A DNA stretch of 63,975 bases, from assembly GCA_013001595.1 (NCBI GenBank), contig JABDMH010000133.1:1-63975 (forward strand), in the 5' to 3' direction. The notes beneath the pieces were generated by a model. The model did not search any database. It worked only from the letters and a program-made list of their open reading frames with translations, and was not told the origin of the DNA. Both the position numbers and the translations under genes were made by a program. Below, in pieces: positions 17,838-27,070 of this stretch. The DNA comes from Saprospiraceae bacterium (lineage in GTDB: Bacteria; Bacteroidota; Bacteroidia; Chitinophagales; Saprospiraceae). Positions within the stretch are counted from its first letter, which is position 1. Every line of letters begins with the position of its first letter.

Positions 17838-20800
17838 ATGAAATACAATTTCCATCTAAATAAGATGCTTCAACCCATGATATCCAGATATTTACTGAGC
17901 CGTAATCGCGACCTCAATGCAGAATTAAACGGCTACAAATACCAATGTCTCATCTTACTGAGCTGCATCGCTTTGCAATCCTGCAGTACCCAACACAGAA
18001 TCATCTGGCAAATTGGAGAATCCGATGACAGCAGTTCAGAATTTGCGCTGGCTCCAAATAATTATAATCAATTCATCGAAAAAGATTTTGGCTGGGAAGA
18101 CCGCTTCTTTCTGGTGGGTTCGTCAACCCCAGGTGAAGACTGGCCTTACGTACTACCCGGTCCAAATGATGAGTGGGGAGGAACCTCCCCTACCTCGGGT
18201 TGGCGTTCACATACATTAAATATCCTTTTCAGTGTCGGCACTTATGTTCCAAGAAATCAGTGTAGACTTATTATTGACATTCACGACATCAATGCCGAAG
18301 ATCCTCCAATCTTCAAAATAACCATCAATGGAAAGAGCTGGAAACATGAACTACCCCAAGGTTCCGGCAATAAAACGCCCACAGATGAATCGGATGAAGG
18401 TCTGGAATACTTAATCGAGCTTCCAGTACCGGCAGATCTAATAAAAAGTGGCGGCAACAAAATCAGCATGACCATCATTCAAGGCTCATGGCTCCTATTC
18501 GACCAAATCAGACTGGAGGGTCGGAGCAAGATGAAACTTCGAGAGAACAGTAAGCTGCTTTTGGGAAATGTAAAATCTGCCAATTACGAAATCAAAACCG
18601 ATAGCGGAAATATTCAACCACTATTGGTCGACGTCAGACATCTATCTGGAACACCTGAATTGAAGGTGACCATTGATGGGAGAGAAATACTATCTGAGCA
18701 TATTGAAACGGGCAGGTATGTTTTTGAAGCGCCCATGCCTTCGGTTCCTGCAGCTCAAAACAGTCGATATGAGGTGCTCATTGATGGCAAAGAAATTCAG
18801 TCTGGGACCATAGAACGCGCTCCCCAAAAACAGATCACCTTAGCAGACTATGCCGACACGAAAATGGGCACCGCACATTCGCGCTGGATGATTGCCCCAG
18901 GACCCTGGATGCCATTTAGTATGGTAAAACTCAGTCCAGATAATCAAAACAGAGGTTGGCAAGCTGGGTATGATCCCATTTTCGAAAACATCGGTGGCTT
19001 CAGTCATATCCACGAGTGGACCATGGGAGGGCTCTCCTTTATGCCAACCAATGGGCATTTGGTGACACAAGTTGGCGATGAAAGGGCACCTGATCAAGGA
19101 TACCGTTCAAGAATCGACAAGGAGACTGAAGAAGCTCCTATTGGATACTACAAAGCTCATCTCACAGACTATGATATTGTTGCCGAGCTAACGGCAACCA
19201 CTCGAGGTGCCTTACATCGATATACCTTTCCCAAAGATAAAGAAGGGTCGAGAGTATTGATAGACCTGCAAAATCCGGCAGAGTATACTTATCAGTTAGA
19301 AGAGGTGTTTATACGCAAGGTGAGCGACAATCGTGTAGAAGGCCATAGTAAACAGTTGTCACCAAATACATGGAGTGGAGGAATTTCTCAAGAATACATT
19401 GTTCATTTTGTAGTAGAATTTGATCAGCAGATAAGCAACTACGGCATTTGGACAGACCATGGCACTGAATATGGTAAGGCTGAACTTAGGGCAAAAGATT
19501 GTGCCGATGCCGGAGCATATTTTGAGTTTGACACTAGAGAAAATCAAGTTGTGCAAGTTCGCACCGCCATCTCCTATGTAAGTATCGACAATGCCTCTGC
19601 AAACCTAAAAACAGAACTAAGTGAACCCTTTGGCTGGGATTTTGATGCGGTCAGATTGCACCATTTGCACACCTGGAACGATCTATTTGATCGGCTAGTA
19701 ATAACCACCAATGACCGGCGTGAAAAAATGAGGTTCTATTCGAACATGTATCGTGCCCTTTGCAGCCGAAATATATTTAGCGACGTAAATGGGCAGTGGG
19801 TCGATGCAGATGAGGTAGTTAGACAATTGGCCGACCCCAAATCACCCGTATTAGGTTGTGATGCATTCTGGAACACATTTTGGAATCTCAACCAATTCTG
19901 GAATTTGGTTACCCCAGAATGGAGTAACACCTGGGTCAATTCTCAGCTGGAAATGTACGAGGCTGGAGGTTGGTTGGCCAAGGGGCCTGCAGGCATGGAG
20001 TACATCCCGGTAATGGTTGCCGAACATGAAATTCCGCTCATTGTGGGTGCGCATCAAATGGGAATTAATGGGTTTGATGCAGAAAAAGCGTTTGAAGCGG
20101 TGAAAAAATCACAAACAACACCAGGTCGAGTTGTCGGAGGCGGATTTGCCGGAAATCGTGATTTAGCACCCTACCTAAAATATAAATATGTGCCCCACGA
20201 CAAAGGTCGATTTTCAAATACTTTAGAATATGCTTTTGATGACTGGACGGTTGCTCAGTTTGCCAAATCCTTGGGAAAAGAACAGGACTACCGTACTTTT
20301 ATAAAACGTGGCTATTACTGGAAGAACGTAATTGATAAGGAGAGTGGGTACGCGCACATGAAACATTCAGATGGCAGTTGGGCACCTGATTTCGATCCCT
20401 ATAAATCAGGGGCAAATCACCATTATGTGGAAGGAAATGCCTGGCAATTAACTTTTTTCGTTCCACAAGATGTCCCTGCCTTGGCTGAAATGCTGGGGGA
20501 AGATCGTTTTGCAGAACGTCTGGAATGGGGGTTTACAGAGAGCGATAAAACCCGGTTTAATGGTAAAAATGATCAGTATTGGGATTATCCCGTAATTCAG
20601 GGAAATCAACAGTCTATGCATTTCGCCTTCCTATTTAATTGGGTACATAAACCATGGCTAACCCAAAAATGGAGCCGGGCTATTGTAGATCGATATTATG
20701 GCTACGGCTTAGCCAATGCCTATCTGGGTGATGAAGATCAGGGGCAAATGAGTGCCTGGTTTATACTTGCTTCGTTGGGATTATTTCAGACGGATGGTGG

Positions 20801-21059
20801 TTGTCGCATTGATCCCATCTATGAAATTGGCAGTCCACTCTATCAAAAGGTTGACATCAGCTTGGGCGAACGCTACGGACGCGGTGACAAATTTACCATT
20901 GAAGCAACCAATGCTTCAAGACTAAATAAATACGTGCAATCAGCAAAGTTGAATGGCGAAGTCCTAAATGATTTCAGGTTCTCAGCGAGCCAGCTCTTAA
21001 AAGGTGGAAAACTTGAACTAGAAATGGGACCTGAACCGAACAAAAGTTGGGGACTATAA
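17838..21059 (+). CDS. GH92-family alpha-mannosidase lipoprotein with N-terminal carbohydrate-lyase-like module
   Basis: The 1073-residue protein has a lipoprotein-type signal (LLSCIALQSCSTQ, Cys about 49), a module of about 190 residues resembling the C-terminal beta-sandwich of rhamnogalacturonan lyases (SSEFALAPNNYNQF, FGWEDRFFLVG, DWPYVLPGPND, SGWRSHTLNILF), and a GH92 core. Core landmarks are KMGTAHSRWMIAPGPWMPF, CDAFWNTFWNLN, VEGNAWQLTFFVPQD with E865 as probable general acid, and LGDEDQGQMSAWF with D965/D967 in the catalytic base region. GH92 enzymes are calcium-dependent exo-mannosidases that act on alpha-mannosides such as N-glycans or yeast mannan. It is probably anchored at the outer membrane. 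Confidence 0.92.
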   Translation: MKYNFHLNKMLQPMISRYLLSRNRDLNAELNGYKYQCLILLSCIALQSCSTQHRIIWQIGESDDSSSEFALAPNNYNQFIEKDFGWEDRFFLVGSSTPGEDWPYVLPGPNDEWGGTSPTSGWRSHTLNILFSVGTYVPRNQCRLIIDIHDINAEDPPIFKITINGKSWKHELPQGSGNKTPTDESDEGLEYLIELPVPADLIKSGGNKISMTIIQGSWLLFDQIRLEGRSKMKLRENSKLLLGNVKSANYEIKTDSGNIQPLLVDVRHLSGTPELKVTIDGREILSEHIETGRYVFEAPMPSVPAAQNSRYEVLIDGKEIQSGTIERAPQKQITLADYADTKMGTAHSRWMIAPGPWMPFSMVKLSPDNQNRGWQAGYDPIFENIGGFSHIHEWTMGGLSFMPTNGHLVTQVGDERAPDQGYRSRIDKETEEAPIGYYKAHLTDYDIVAELTATTRGALHRYTFPKDKEGSRVLIDLQNPAEYTYQLEEVFIRKVSDNRVEGHSKQLSPNTWSGGISQEYIVHFVVEFDQQISNYGIWTDHGTEYGKAELRAKDCADAGAYFEFDTRENQVVQVRTAISYVSIDNASANLKTELSEPFGWDFDAVRLHHLHTWNDLFDRLVITTNDRREKMRFYSNMYRALCSRNIFSDVNGQWVDADEVVRQLADPKSPVLGCDAFWNTFWNLNQFWNLVTPEWSNTWVNSQLEMYEAGGWLAKGPAGMEYIPVMVAEHEIPLIVGAHQMGINGFDAEKAFEAVKKSQTTPGRVVGGGFAGNRDLAPYLKYKYVPHDKGRFSNTLEYAFDDWTVAQFAKSLGKEQDYRTFIKRGYYWKNVIDKESGYAHMKHSDGSWAPDFDPYKSGANHHYVEGNAWQLTFFVPQDVPALAEMLGEDRFAERLEWGFTESDKTRFNGKNDQYWDYPVIQGNQQSMHFAFLFNWVHKPWLTQKWSRAIVDRYYGYGLANAYLGDEDQGQMSAWFILASLGLFQTDGGCRIDPIYEIGSPLYQKVDISLGERYGRGDKFTIEATNASRLNKYVQSAKLNGEVLNDFRFSASQLLKGGKLELEMGPEPNKSWGL

Positions 21060-21117
21060 AAATAAGCAAATCGACAAATCAATCATTCTGAATGAAGCAG
21101 CAAGCAATCCAAAAAAA

Positions 21118-21696
21118 ATGATAAAAACTGAAAAGTTTGAAAAAATAGAAGTTGTTTCCCGTGATCAATTGAGAAGTTGGTTAAAGAGCAATCATGATCG
21201 AAAAGAAAGTGTGTGGCTCGTCACGTTCAAGAAGTCCGAAAAAGAGAAATATGTCTCCAGAGAAGAAGTCCTTGATGAGTTGATCTGTTTTGGATGGATA
21301 GACGGAATCAGAAGAAAGTTGGACGAAAATCGAACTATGCAACTCATTTCTCAAAGAAAAGTCCAGCACTGGGCCAAAACATACAAAGACAGAGCAAAAA
21401 AATTGATAGCGGAAAAAAGAATGCATAAATCTGGACTTGCCTCCATAAAGGCTGGAAAAGAAAGTGGATTGTGGAATTTCATGGACGATGTTGATCAATT
21501 GATTATACCCAAAGATCTCGAAGCAGCACTTCTGCAATTTGATGGGGCCCTAGAATTTTTTAAGGACATAAATGATTCCAGCAAAAGATTTGTCTTGAGG
21601 TGGATCAAATTGGCAAAGACTGAAAAGACTAGGAACAATAGAATAAGCAAGATAGCTGAACTATCTAAAATTGGTAAGAAATTACCTGGAAGCTAG
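21118..21696 (+). CDS. YdeI/OmpD-associated family protein
   Basis: The 192-residue protein carries the family pattern RSWLKSNHDRKESVWLV, EVLDELICFGWIDGIRRKLD, QLISQRKVQHWAKTYKDR and a C-terminal lysine-rich helical part (SKRFVLRWIKLAKTEKTRNN). These proteins are small, cytoplasmic and linked to bacteriocin or peptide resistance only by distant association, so the function remains unproven. It follows the GH92 gene by 58 nt and could share its transcript. Confidence 0.85.
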   Translation: MIKTEKFEKIEVVSRDQLRSWLKSNHDRKESVWLVTFKKSEKEKYVSREEVLDELICFGWIDGIRRKLDENRTMQLISQRKVQHWAKTYKDRAKKLIAEKRMHKSGLASIKAGKESGLWNFMDDVDQLIIPKDLEAALLQFDGALEFFKDINDSSKRFVLRWIKLAKTEKTRNNRISKIAELSKIGKKLPGS

Positions 21697-21867
21697 CATG
21701 TCATATCATAGGATTGATTATTCGAAGCGATCCCGATTTTCGAGTGTTCTATCTGGCTACCCATACTCATTATTTAATGATCAGCGGCTTAGACCCTATG
21801 TTAGAGGGGAAAAAGGTTCTAGTTAACTTTAAGTATCACACTGATTGTTAACTAAAACCTATATAAA

Positions 21868-22897
21868 ATGAGAAATGAAGTTAGGAAATTAGATTTCAGC
21901 GGTCAAGACATCTATTGTGGACTAGACGTTCACAAAAGGAGCTGGAGGATGACTGCGTGTACCGATCATGCGGTTGTAAAAACGGTTAGTATCGAAAACC
22001 CTTTTGTCAAGCATATCAAGACCTATTTAGAGAAGAAGTTCCCAGGCGGAAGCTATCACGCCGCCTATGAAGCTGGTTTCAGTGGCTTCTGGGCACAAAG
22101 GGCGCTATCGGAAGCCGGCATACACACCATTGTGGTCCATCCTGCAGATATTCCGACCACCCATAAGGAACGAGATCAAAAGACCGATAAGCGTGATAGT
22201 TTTAAGATAGCGACTAGTTTGAGAAGTGGAGAACTAAAGGGAATATATATTCCAACTGAGCAAGCGATAAAAGATCGCAATATAGTCAGACAAAGGGACC
22301 GTGTGGCAAAGGACCATAGGCGGGTTAAAAACTATATAAAAAGTCATTTGATGTTCGTAGGTATTGATATACCTGGGGATTTGGATACGAGGCATTGGTC
22401 AGCACGATTTGTCAAATGGCTAAAACAAATCCAACTCATATATAAGGATAAGACCCTCGCCTTACTATTGGACCGATTGGCCATCATCAGAAAACATCAA
22501 CTCAATGCAGTACAAGCATTAAGGGAACTATCCAAGTGCTCCGGGTGTAGGGCTATTGACAGCTATGACCCTCATAGGGGAAATTATTGATATGAGGCGT
22601 TTTAAAAATAACGATCATTTAGACAGTTACGTCGGTTTTATCCCTACCAGTAATAATTCAGGGGAGAAGGAAAGATACGGTGAAATGACAAATCGAAAAA
22701 ATAAACGATTGATGCCAAAGTTAATCCAAGCAAGTTGGGTTGCTATTAGAAGCGATACAGAGTTGTTGATGAAATATGAAACCTATCGCAAGCGGATGAA
22801 TGGCCAAAAGGCCATCGTCAGAATTGCAAGAATACTACTTAGACGCATTCGCTGGATGTGGCTCAATAAGCAAAAGTATCAGAAAGCTGAATGCTAA
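21868..22897 (+). pseudogene. IS110-family transposase, disrupted by a frameshift
   Basis: The first frame (21868-22590) has the DEDD RuvC-like domain: YCGLDVHKRSW, AAYEAGFSGFWAQ, TDKRDSFKIA. The second (22556-22897) has the C-terminal Transposase_20 domain: TAMTLIGEIIDMRRF, LDSYVGFIPTSNNSG, with the serine of the active site region nearby. The natural junction SAPGVGLLTAM is in the second frame, so a one-nt insertion (or two-nt loss) near 22534 splits the gene. IS110 transposases are made from a single frame, so this copy is probably inactive. The element is isolated between the YdeI and homocysteine methyltransferase genes. Confidence 0.9.
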
Positions 22898-22899
22898 AA

Positions 22900-23225
22900 A
22901 ATTAAATAGGTTTGATTGAGTAAGACTTTGAATGGCTTGGAGACTGGATGGGATTGCTTACAACATTGGCAGGTTCTTCTTGACCTTGAACAATGATTGG
23001 TATGGCTTAGACTACAGCTCCACATTTTGTCCAATAAAAGGAGTTTACGATAGAGTCCAGAAAGGAATCTTTAGACTGTAATCGGTAATAGAAGCATAAA
23101 ATCTATTTAATCAGCCCTCTGGCTTAGATGAAACGAAGTGCCAAATATGAGGCCATTTCTTACAAACCTGTAAAGGGTATATAAATGTAGTGACGATATT
23201 CATCATCACACCCTTGACAGGAATG
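22900..23225 (+). ncRNA. Candidate IS110/IS1111 non-coding end (possible bridge/seek RNA region)
   Basis: Downstream of the transposase are about 300 bp without any frame but with hairpin potential: AGTC (23054-23057) pairs with GACT (23074-23077) and GAAAG/CTTT inside it, and AAAGGGT...ACCCTT brackets a GTGACGA/TCATCAC stem near 23175-23220. IS110-family elements carry a structured RNA in one non-coding end that guides target choice; in the IS1111 group it lies after the transposase. Whether this copy still makes one is unknown, and I cannot define exact ends. Confidence 0.35.
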
Positions 23226-23466
23226 TAAAAATCTCTCTATAGTGGCTTATCGAATCACCTAAGAATAACTATGTCAAATCGACAAAGAGAAACTCCTTGG
23301 CAGAAAGGGGTAAGCATAGAGAAATGTCTGTATTGAAGCAATACCATAAATAAAGTTGCTAAAACCCTTGGAATTCTACTTAGAAGCAATCCCGCTCCTT
23401 ACTTCATCTGTTCGGCAAAATATCACCTCGAAGTTTTAATCCATTGCAAGGATAACTCTACAGCGG

Positions 23467-23505
23467 GCTTACCAATCCTAGGGACAAATACTAGGATCGG
23501 TAAGC
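23467..23505. other. Long perfect-like stem-loop in intergenic DNA
   Basis: A 15-bp stem with one mismatch (23467-23481 with 23491-23505) encloses the loop GGACAAATA. There is no T run on either side, so it is not a classical terminator. It lies 250 nt upstream of the homocysteine methyltransferase start. The rest of 23226-23755 shows no gene, no SAM or cobalamin riboswitch signature, and nothing else I can identify. Confidence 0.5.
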
Positions 23506-23755
23506 GCTTCTCTGACTAGCGACTGATCCATCAATGACATTCCTGAGTGTCAAATTACCATCTCACTTCTGGCCGATGCGAGCGATTGCTGAGCCGTTGA
23601 TCTATTTAATCGAAACACTGTGTATTACCTTTACAACTGCTTAACAAATCACGCTGCTTACTGCACCTTCCCTCCAAAACATCATCTTGAACTATAACAC
23701 CACTTCAGGATTTTTAGACAATTCTAAATTGCCACAGCTAGCGTTATCTTTAGAT

Positions 23756-24634
23756 ATGCAGTCGAAAGAGGATATTTATAAGTTTATTACTAAACGCAAC
23801 CCGTGCATCCTTGACGGAGCTATTGGTACCTGCCTCGAGCAACAGGGCATTAAAACTGAACTCCCTCTATGGACTGCATTTGCTCATATGAAGCATCCGC
23901 AAAGAATACTAGATATCCACAAGGCATATATTGATGCCGGTGCTGACATCATCAGCGCTAACACCTGGCGAGCCAGTTACTATTTGCTGGAAAAGACGGG
24001 ACATCTGGATAGGCTCGATCGAGCCATTGAAGAGGCTGCTTCTCTGGGTCGTCAAGCCTGGACTTCATCTACTAGGTCAGGTCTCCTGGCAGCATCGATT
24101 GCTCCCTTAGAAGATTGCTATCAACCTTCACTGGCACCATCTGAGGAAATGATGCATAAGTATCACGACAAGCAACTATCACTATTGGCTGCCCATGATT
24201 TTGACCTACTAATGGCCGAAACCATTAACACGAAAAGGGAGGCAATCATCATTGCCCATTTGGCCAACCACTATGCCATTCCGGTCACCATTAGCTTTAT
24301 AACCGATGGTGATGAACGTCTGCTTAGTGGAGAGCTCCTCACCCATGCAATTGATGCCATAGCTCCTCTCGAACCAGTGGCCATCCTACTCAATTGTCGC
24401 TCGGTGGCTGGCATAGCCAAAGGAGCTAGCGTGTTGTCCAACCATAAGGGCAATTTTCTCAAAGGGATCTATCCTAATGGCCCGGGCAAACCGGATGAAC
24501 ACCAGGGGTGGATAGAAATCGAAGATAGTGTGTCTGTATTTCGTGACTACATGTTTGCTTGGGCAGGCACTTTCCACCTACTTGGAGGATGTTGTGGCAC
24601 CACACCAGCTCACATCGCCAGTCTAAAAGACTGA
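23756..24634 (+). CDS. Homocysteine S-methyltransferase family protein
   Basis: From the ATG at 23756 the protein has 292 residues (the frame is open from a TTG at 23687). It is the zinc-dependent homocysteine methyltransferase fold: ILDGAIGTCLEQQG at the N-terminus, SANTWRAS, ETINTKREA, LLNCRSV (first zinc Cys) and GGCCGTTPAHI (Cys pair) at the C-terminus. Family members transfer methyl from S-methylmethionine or betaine to homocysteine to give methionine (MmuM/BHMT). The donor here is not evident. No partner gene is adjacent. Confidence 0.9.
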   Translation: MQSKEDIYKFITKRNPCILDGAIGTCLEQQGIKTELPLWTAFAHMKHPQRILDIHKAYIDAGADIISANTWRASYYLLEKTGHLDRLDRAIEEAASLGRQAWTSSTRSGLLAASIAPLEDCYQPSLAPSEEMMHKYHDKQLSLLAAHDFDLLMAETINTKREAIIIAHLANHYAIPVTISFITDGDERLLSGELLTHAIDAIAPLEPVAILLNCRSVAGIAKGASVLSNHKGNFLKGIYPNGPGKPDEHQGWIEIEDSVSVFRDYMFAWAGTFHLLGGCCGTTPAHIASLKD

Positions 24635-24808
24635 TATCATAAGGAGACAATCAAATAAGTCTAGTATTCCCTAACTTCAATTTTACTTATTACGATCGAA
24701 GCTTTTGCGGAATCACGCACATATTTTATTTTTAGAACAAGCACTACTATTAATAAATCACAGGATCGCCTATACAACTCATAGGTAAAGAATGTCAACC
24801 GAATAAAT

Positions 24809-25249
24809 ATGGCTTTTCAAGAAAAAGAAGGAACGATCGAATGGAAAATGCACTTTGCCTCACCAATCGAAAAGGTGTATACATTTCTGACAACGGATGA
24901 TGGAAGGGGTAAATTTTGGGCTGAAGCAACGAACGAACAACATGGGATTATTGAATTCACATTTCTCAATTACCCTAAGCACAAAGCATCAATCGTGCAA
25001 AAGGATGCTCCACGATTGTTCAGACTTATCTACTTTGGAACCGAAACCACCTTTGAATTACAATCCACTGAAGATGAGGGCACAGACTTAATGCTGACAG
25101 CGCTGACACAAAATGAAAAAATCAAATGGGAAATGGCTGCAGGCTGGGTTTCCGTGCTGATGACCATGAAAGGAGCGGTGGATCATGGTATCGACTTGAG
25201 AAACCACCATCCACAAAGATCATGGCAAAATGGATATGCAGACAACTGA
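24809..25249 (+). CDS. SRPBCC (AHSA1/START-like) domain protein
   Basis: The 146-residue protein has the helix-grip pattern of the AHSA1/SRPBCC superfamily: an N-terminal strand GTIEWKMHFASPIEKVYTFL, a middle HKASIVQKDAPRLFRLIYFG strand set, and a C-terminal helix GWVSVLMTMKGAVDHGIDL. These proteins bind hydrophobic ligands or act as co-chaperones; no specific role can be assigned. It is 45 nt upstream of the EEP-family gene and may be co-transcribed with it. Confidence 0.85.
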   Translation: MAFQEKEGTIEWKMHFASPIEKVYTFLTTDDGRGKFWAEATNEQHGIIEFTFLNYPKHKASIVQKDAPRLFRLIYFGTETTFELQSTEDEGTDLMLTALTQNEKIKWEMAAGWVSVLMTMKGAVDHGIDLRNHHPQRSWQNGYADN

Positions 25250-25293
25250 CGGTTTGACAACATACCTTGACATCTAGCAAAAAGAAAACGGAT

Positions 25294-26166
25294 ATGAAAG
25301 TTCATAGTTGTTGCAAAAACTGGATCATGACAAACTGCTTGTTCCTTTCGATGATGCTTATTGGTTTTTGCACAAGCTGCTATTCCCAAAAGGAATCAAC
25401 TGTACTGAAGGTATTGACCTATAATATCCATTATGGAGTAGGCATGGATGCTGAGAAAAATCTAAAACGCATAGCGCAAGTTATCAGTGAATTGGACCCG
25501 GATCTTGTAGGGTTGCAAGAAGTGGCAGACTCGGCAATGGTTGCATCACTCGCTCAGATGACCAACATGTTGGGTGTTTTTGGTGCATCAACGGAAAAAG
25601 AACCACCTAATCTTTTCAACCTCTTGGGCATCCCTATACCTAAAGAGCAATTACATTATGGGGACGGCATCCTATCCAAGTACCCCTTTCGATATATTGG
25701 TAATCTGTCCATTCCCAGTGCAAGTAGCAGCAGATATGAGGCAATGTGCATTGAGGTTGACATCGATTCAGAGGGGTCAGCGCAAAAAAAGGTTAGATTT
25801 ATTACCACACATTTTGACTATCTAGAGACTATAGGATCTCATGCTGCAAGAAAAGCTTCCATTGAAGTAATTGAAAAGGCCTTCGTGGAGGATTCTTTGG
25901 AAACAGCCTATATCCTAACAGGTGATCTTAATGCCACTCCCAACTCCGATGTACTTAAGCTGCTAGGATTAAGAGGTTGGGCACAAGAAGATCTGGGTAA
26001 TAAACTGTATACAGTTCCGTCACCGTCCCCATCCAAGCAAATTGATTATGTCCTGGTGCGGCCTAAGTCTGCATGGCGAATTATTGATATTGTTGCCGTT
26101 GAGGAAGGACAAGCCTCAGACCACCTTCCAATCTTTATGACTTTAGCCCCCGTATCAGATAGGTAA
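25294..26166 (+). CDS. Exported endonuclease/exonuclease/phosphatase (EEP) family protein
   Basis: The 290-residue protein begins with a signal sequence ending near FCTSCYSQ (possible lipoprotein) and matches the EEP fold: LTYNIHYGVGMD, LDPDLVGLQEV (catalytic Glu), FITTHFDYLE, ILTGDLNATPNSDVL (Asp-Leu-Asn), QIDYVLVRP and ASDHLPIFMTL (Asp-His pair). Members hydrolyse phosphodiesters in DNA, RNA, sphingomyelin or inositol phosphates; exported Bacteroidota forms are usually annotated as metal-dependent hydrolases. The frame opens at TTG 25267, but the ATG at 25294 is preferred. Confidence 0.88.
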   Translation: MKVHSCCKNWIMTNCLFLSMMLIGFCTSCYSQKESTVLKVLTYNIHYGVGMDAEKNLKRIAQVISELDPDLVGLQEVADSAMVASLAQMTNMLGVFGASTEKEPPNLFNLLGIPIPKEQLHYGDGILSKYPFRYIGNLSIPSASSSRYEAMCIEVDIDSEGSAQKKVRFITTHFDYLETIGSHAARKASIEVIEKAFVEDSLETAYILTGDLNATPNSDVLKLLGLRGWAQEDLGNKLYTVPSPSPSKQIDYVLVRPKSAWRIIDIVAVEEGQASDHLPIFMTLAPVSDR

Positions 26167-27070
26167 CCGAACGTGAATTCAAGTTTATCGTCGGTCACTA
26201 GCCATCAGCATATTTTGAACTAATTGATATTCGGAGGAGTGACAACCCACCTATTCATAAATTGCAGTATGCAATGGGATCCTTCAGCATTGCATTAGAT
26301 ACTATTTACCATATTCTCCTTGTCACAATCGTTCCAACATATCGATAACCTACATAGTACTAGATGGATGGGGTGCTGTCTATTTCGAAAAAGTTGCCGG
26401 ATTCATTCGGTTTGAGTAGATCATTTAAGGTCTACCTACTCTCCTCTCATTAAAGAGTGGCGATCATTGGTCGGAAAAATCAATTTCTCCGTGAAACCAA
26501 GTCATTTGAATTATTAATATCGGATAAAAGGCAACAGGCTGGATATACCACCCCTCAAAAGTCTAACTATATCAGTTCGGACAGGAAAGACCATTTCTTA
26601 TACATTGGAATGCAGGATTTTTCCAAATCTAATCATTTAACGCTTCTGGTTTCCAACCTGCAATTTACTGCTATTAGGACGAACGAAGGATTGAATGTGA
26701 TTTCGGATACGCAATTCGGTATTGATCACTGTGTAATTGAATCATATCCACCAATTTAGAAAAAAGTGAAGCATACCAAAATCTTTAAATGATTAACGGA
26801 AGCCAACTCTTAAAACCCCGTTTATCAGAACTGCAAGTTTTGTGGCTTGTTTGTTGCTAGCTCGGCGAATGTGAAATCAATTGCAGTCGGGATCTTTAGT
26901 CATGCATGTTTCGGATACGATTGGATACACTCCCTCAGTTTTTGAGAAATTTGGATCTCAACTATTCCCAGGTAGTTGTGGTGGTGTTGACCATGCCAGT
27001 CCTGTCTTAAAGGGCGTTGATCAAGAAAAGTAGACTGTGAATTCCTTATTAAATTAAGATAAGCTAGTTC
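26167..27070. other. Intergenic region without recognisable genes (about 900 bp)
   Basis: The space between the EEP-family gene and the convergent cyclase gene is AT-rich and broken by stops in all frames. One GTG-initiated frame of 100 codons (26457-26759) has no family features, no signal and no ribosome-binding site, so I do not call it a gene. No strong hairpin or repeat was seen. Confidence 0.5.

Noticed and set aside
22520-22560. Programmed frameshift in the IS110 transposase
   Set aside because: IS110 transposases are expressed from one frame, and no slippery heptamer is seen at the junction; mutation is the simpler reading.
23506-23755. Riboswitch upstream of the homocysteine methyltransferase
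   Set aside because: No SAM or cobalamin riboswitch core motif was found; only one isolated stem-loop lies farther upstream.
26457-26759. GTG-initiated 100-codon frame
   Set aside because: No family pattern, signal, ribosome-binding site or coding-like composition; probably chance.
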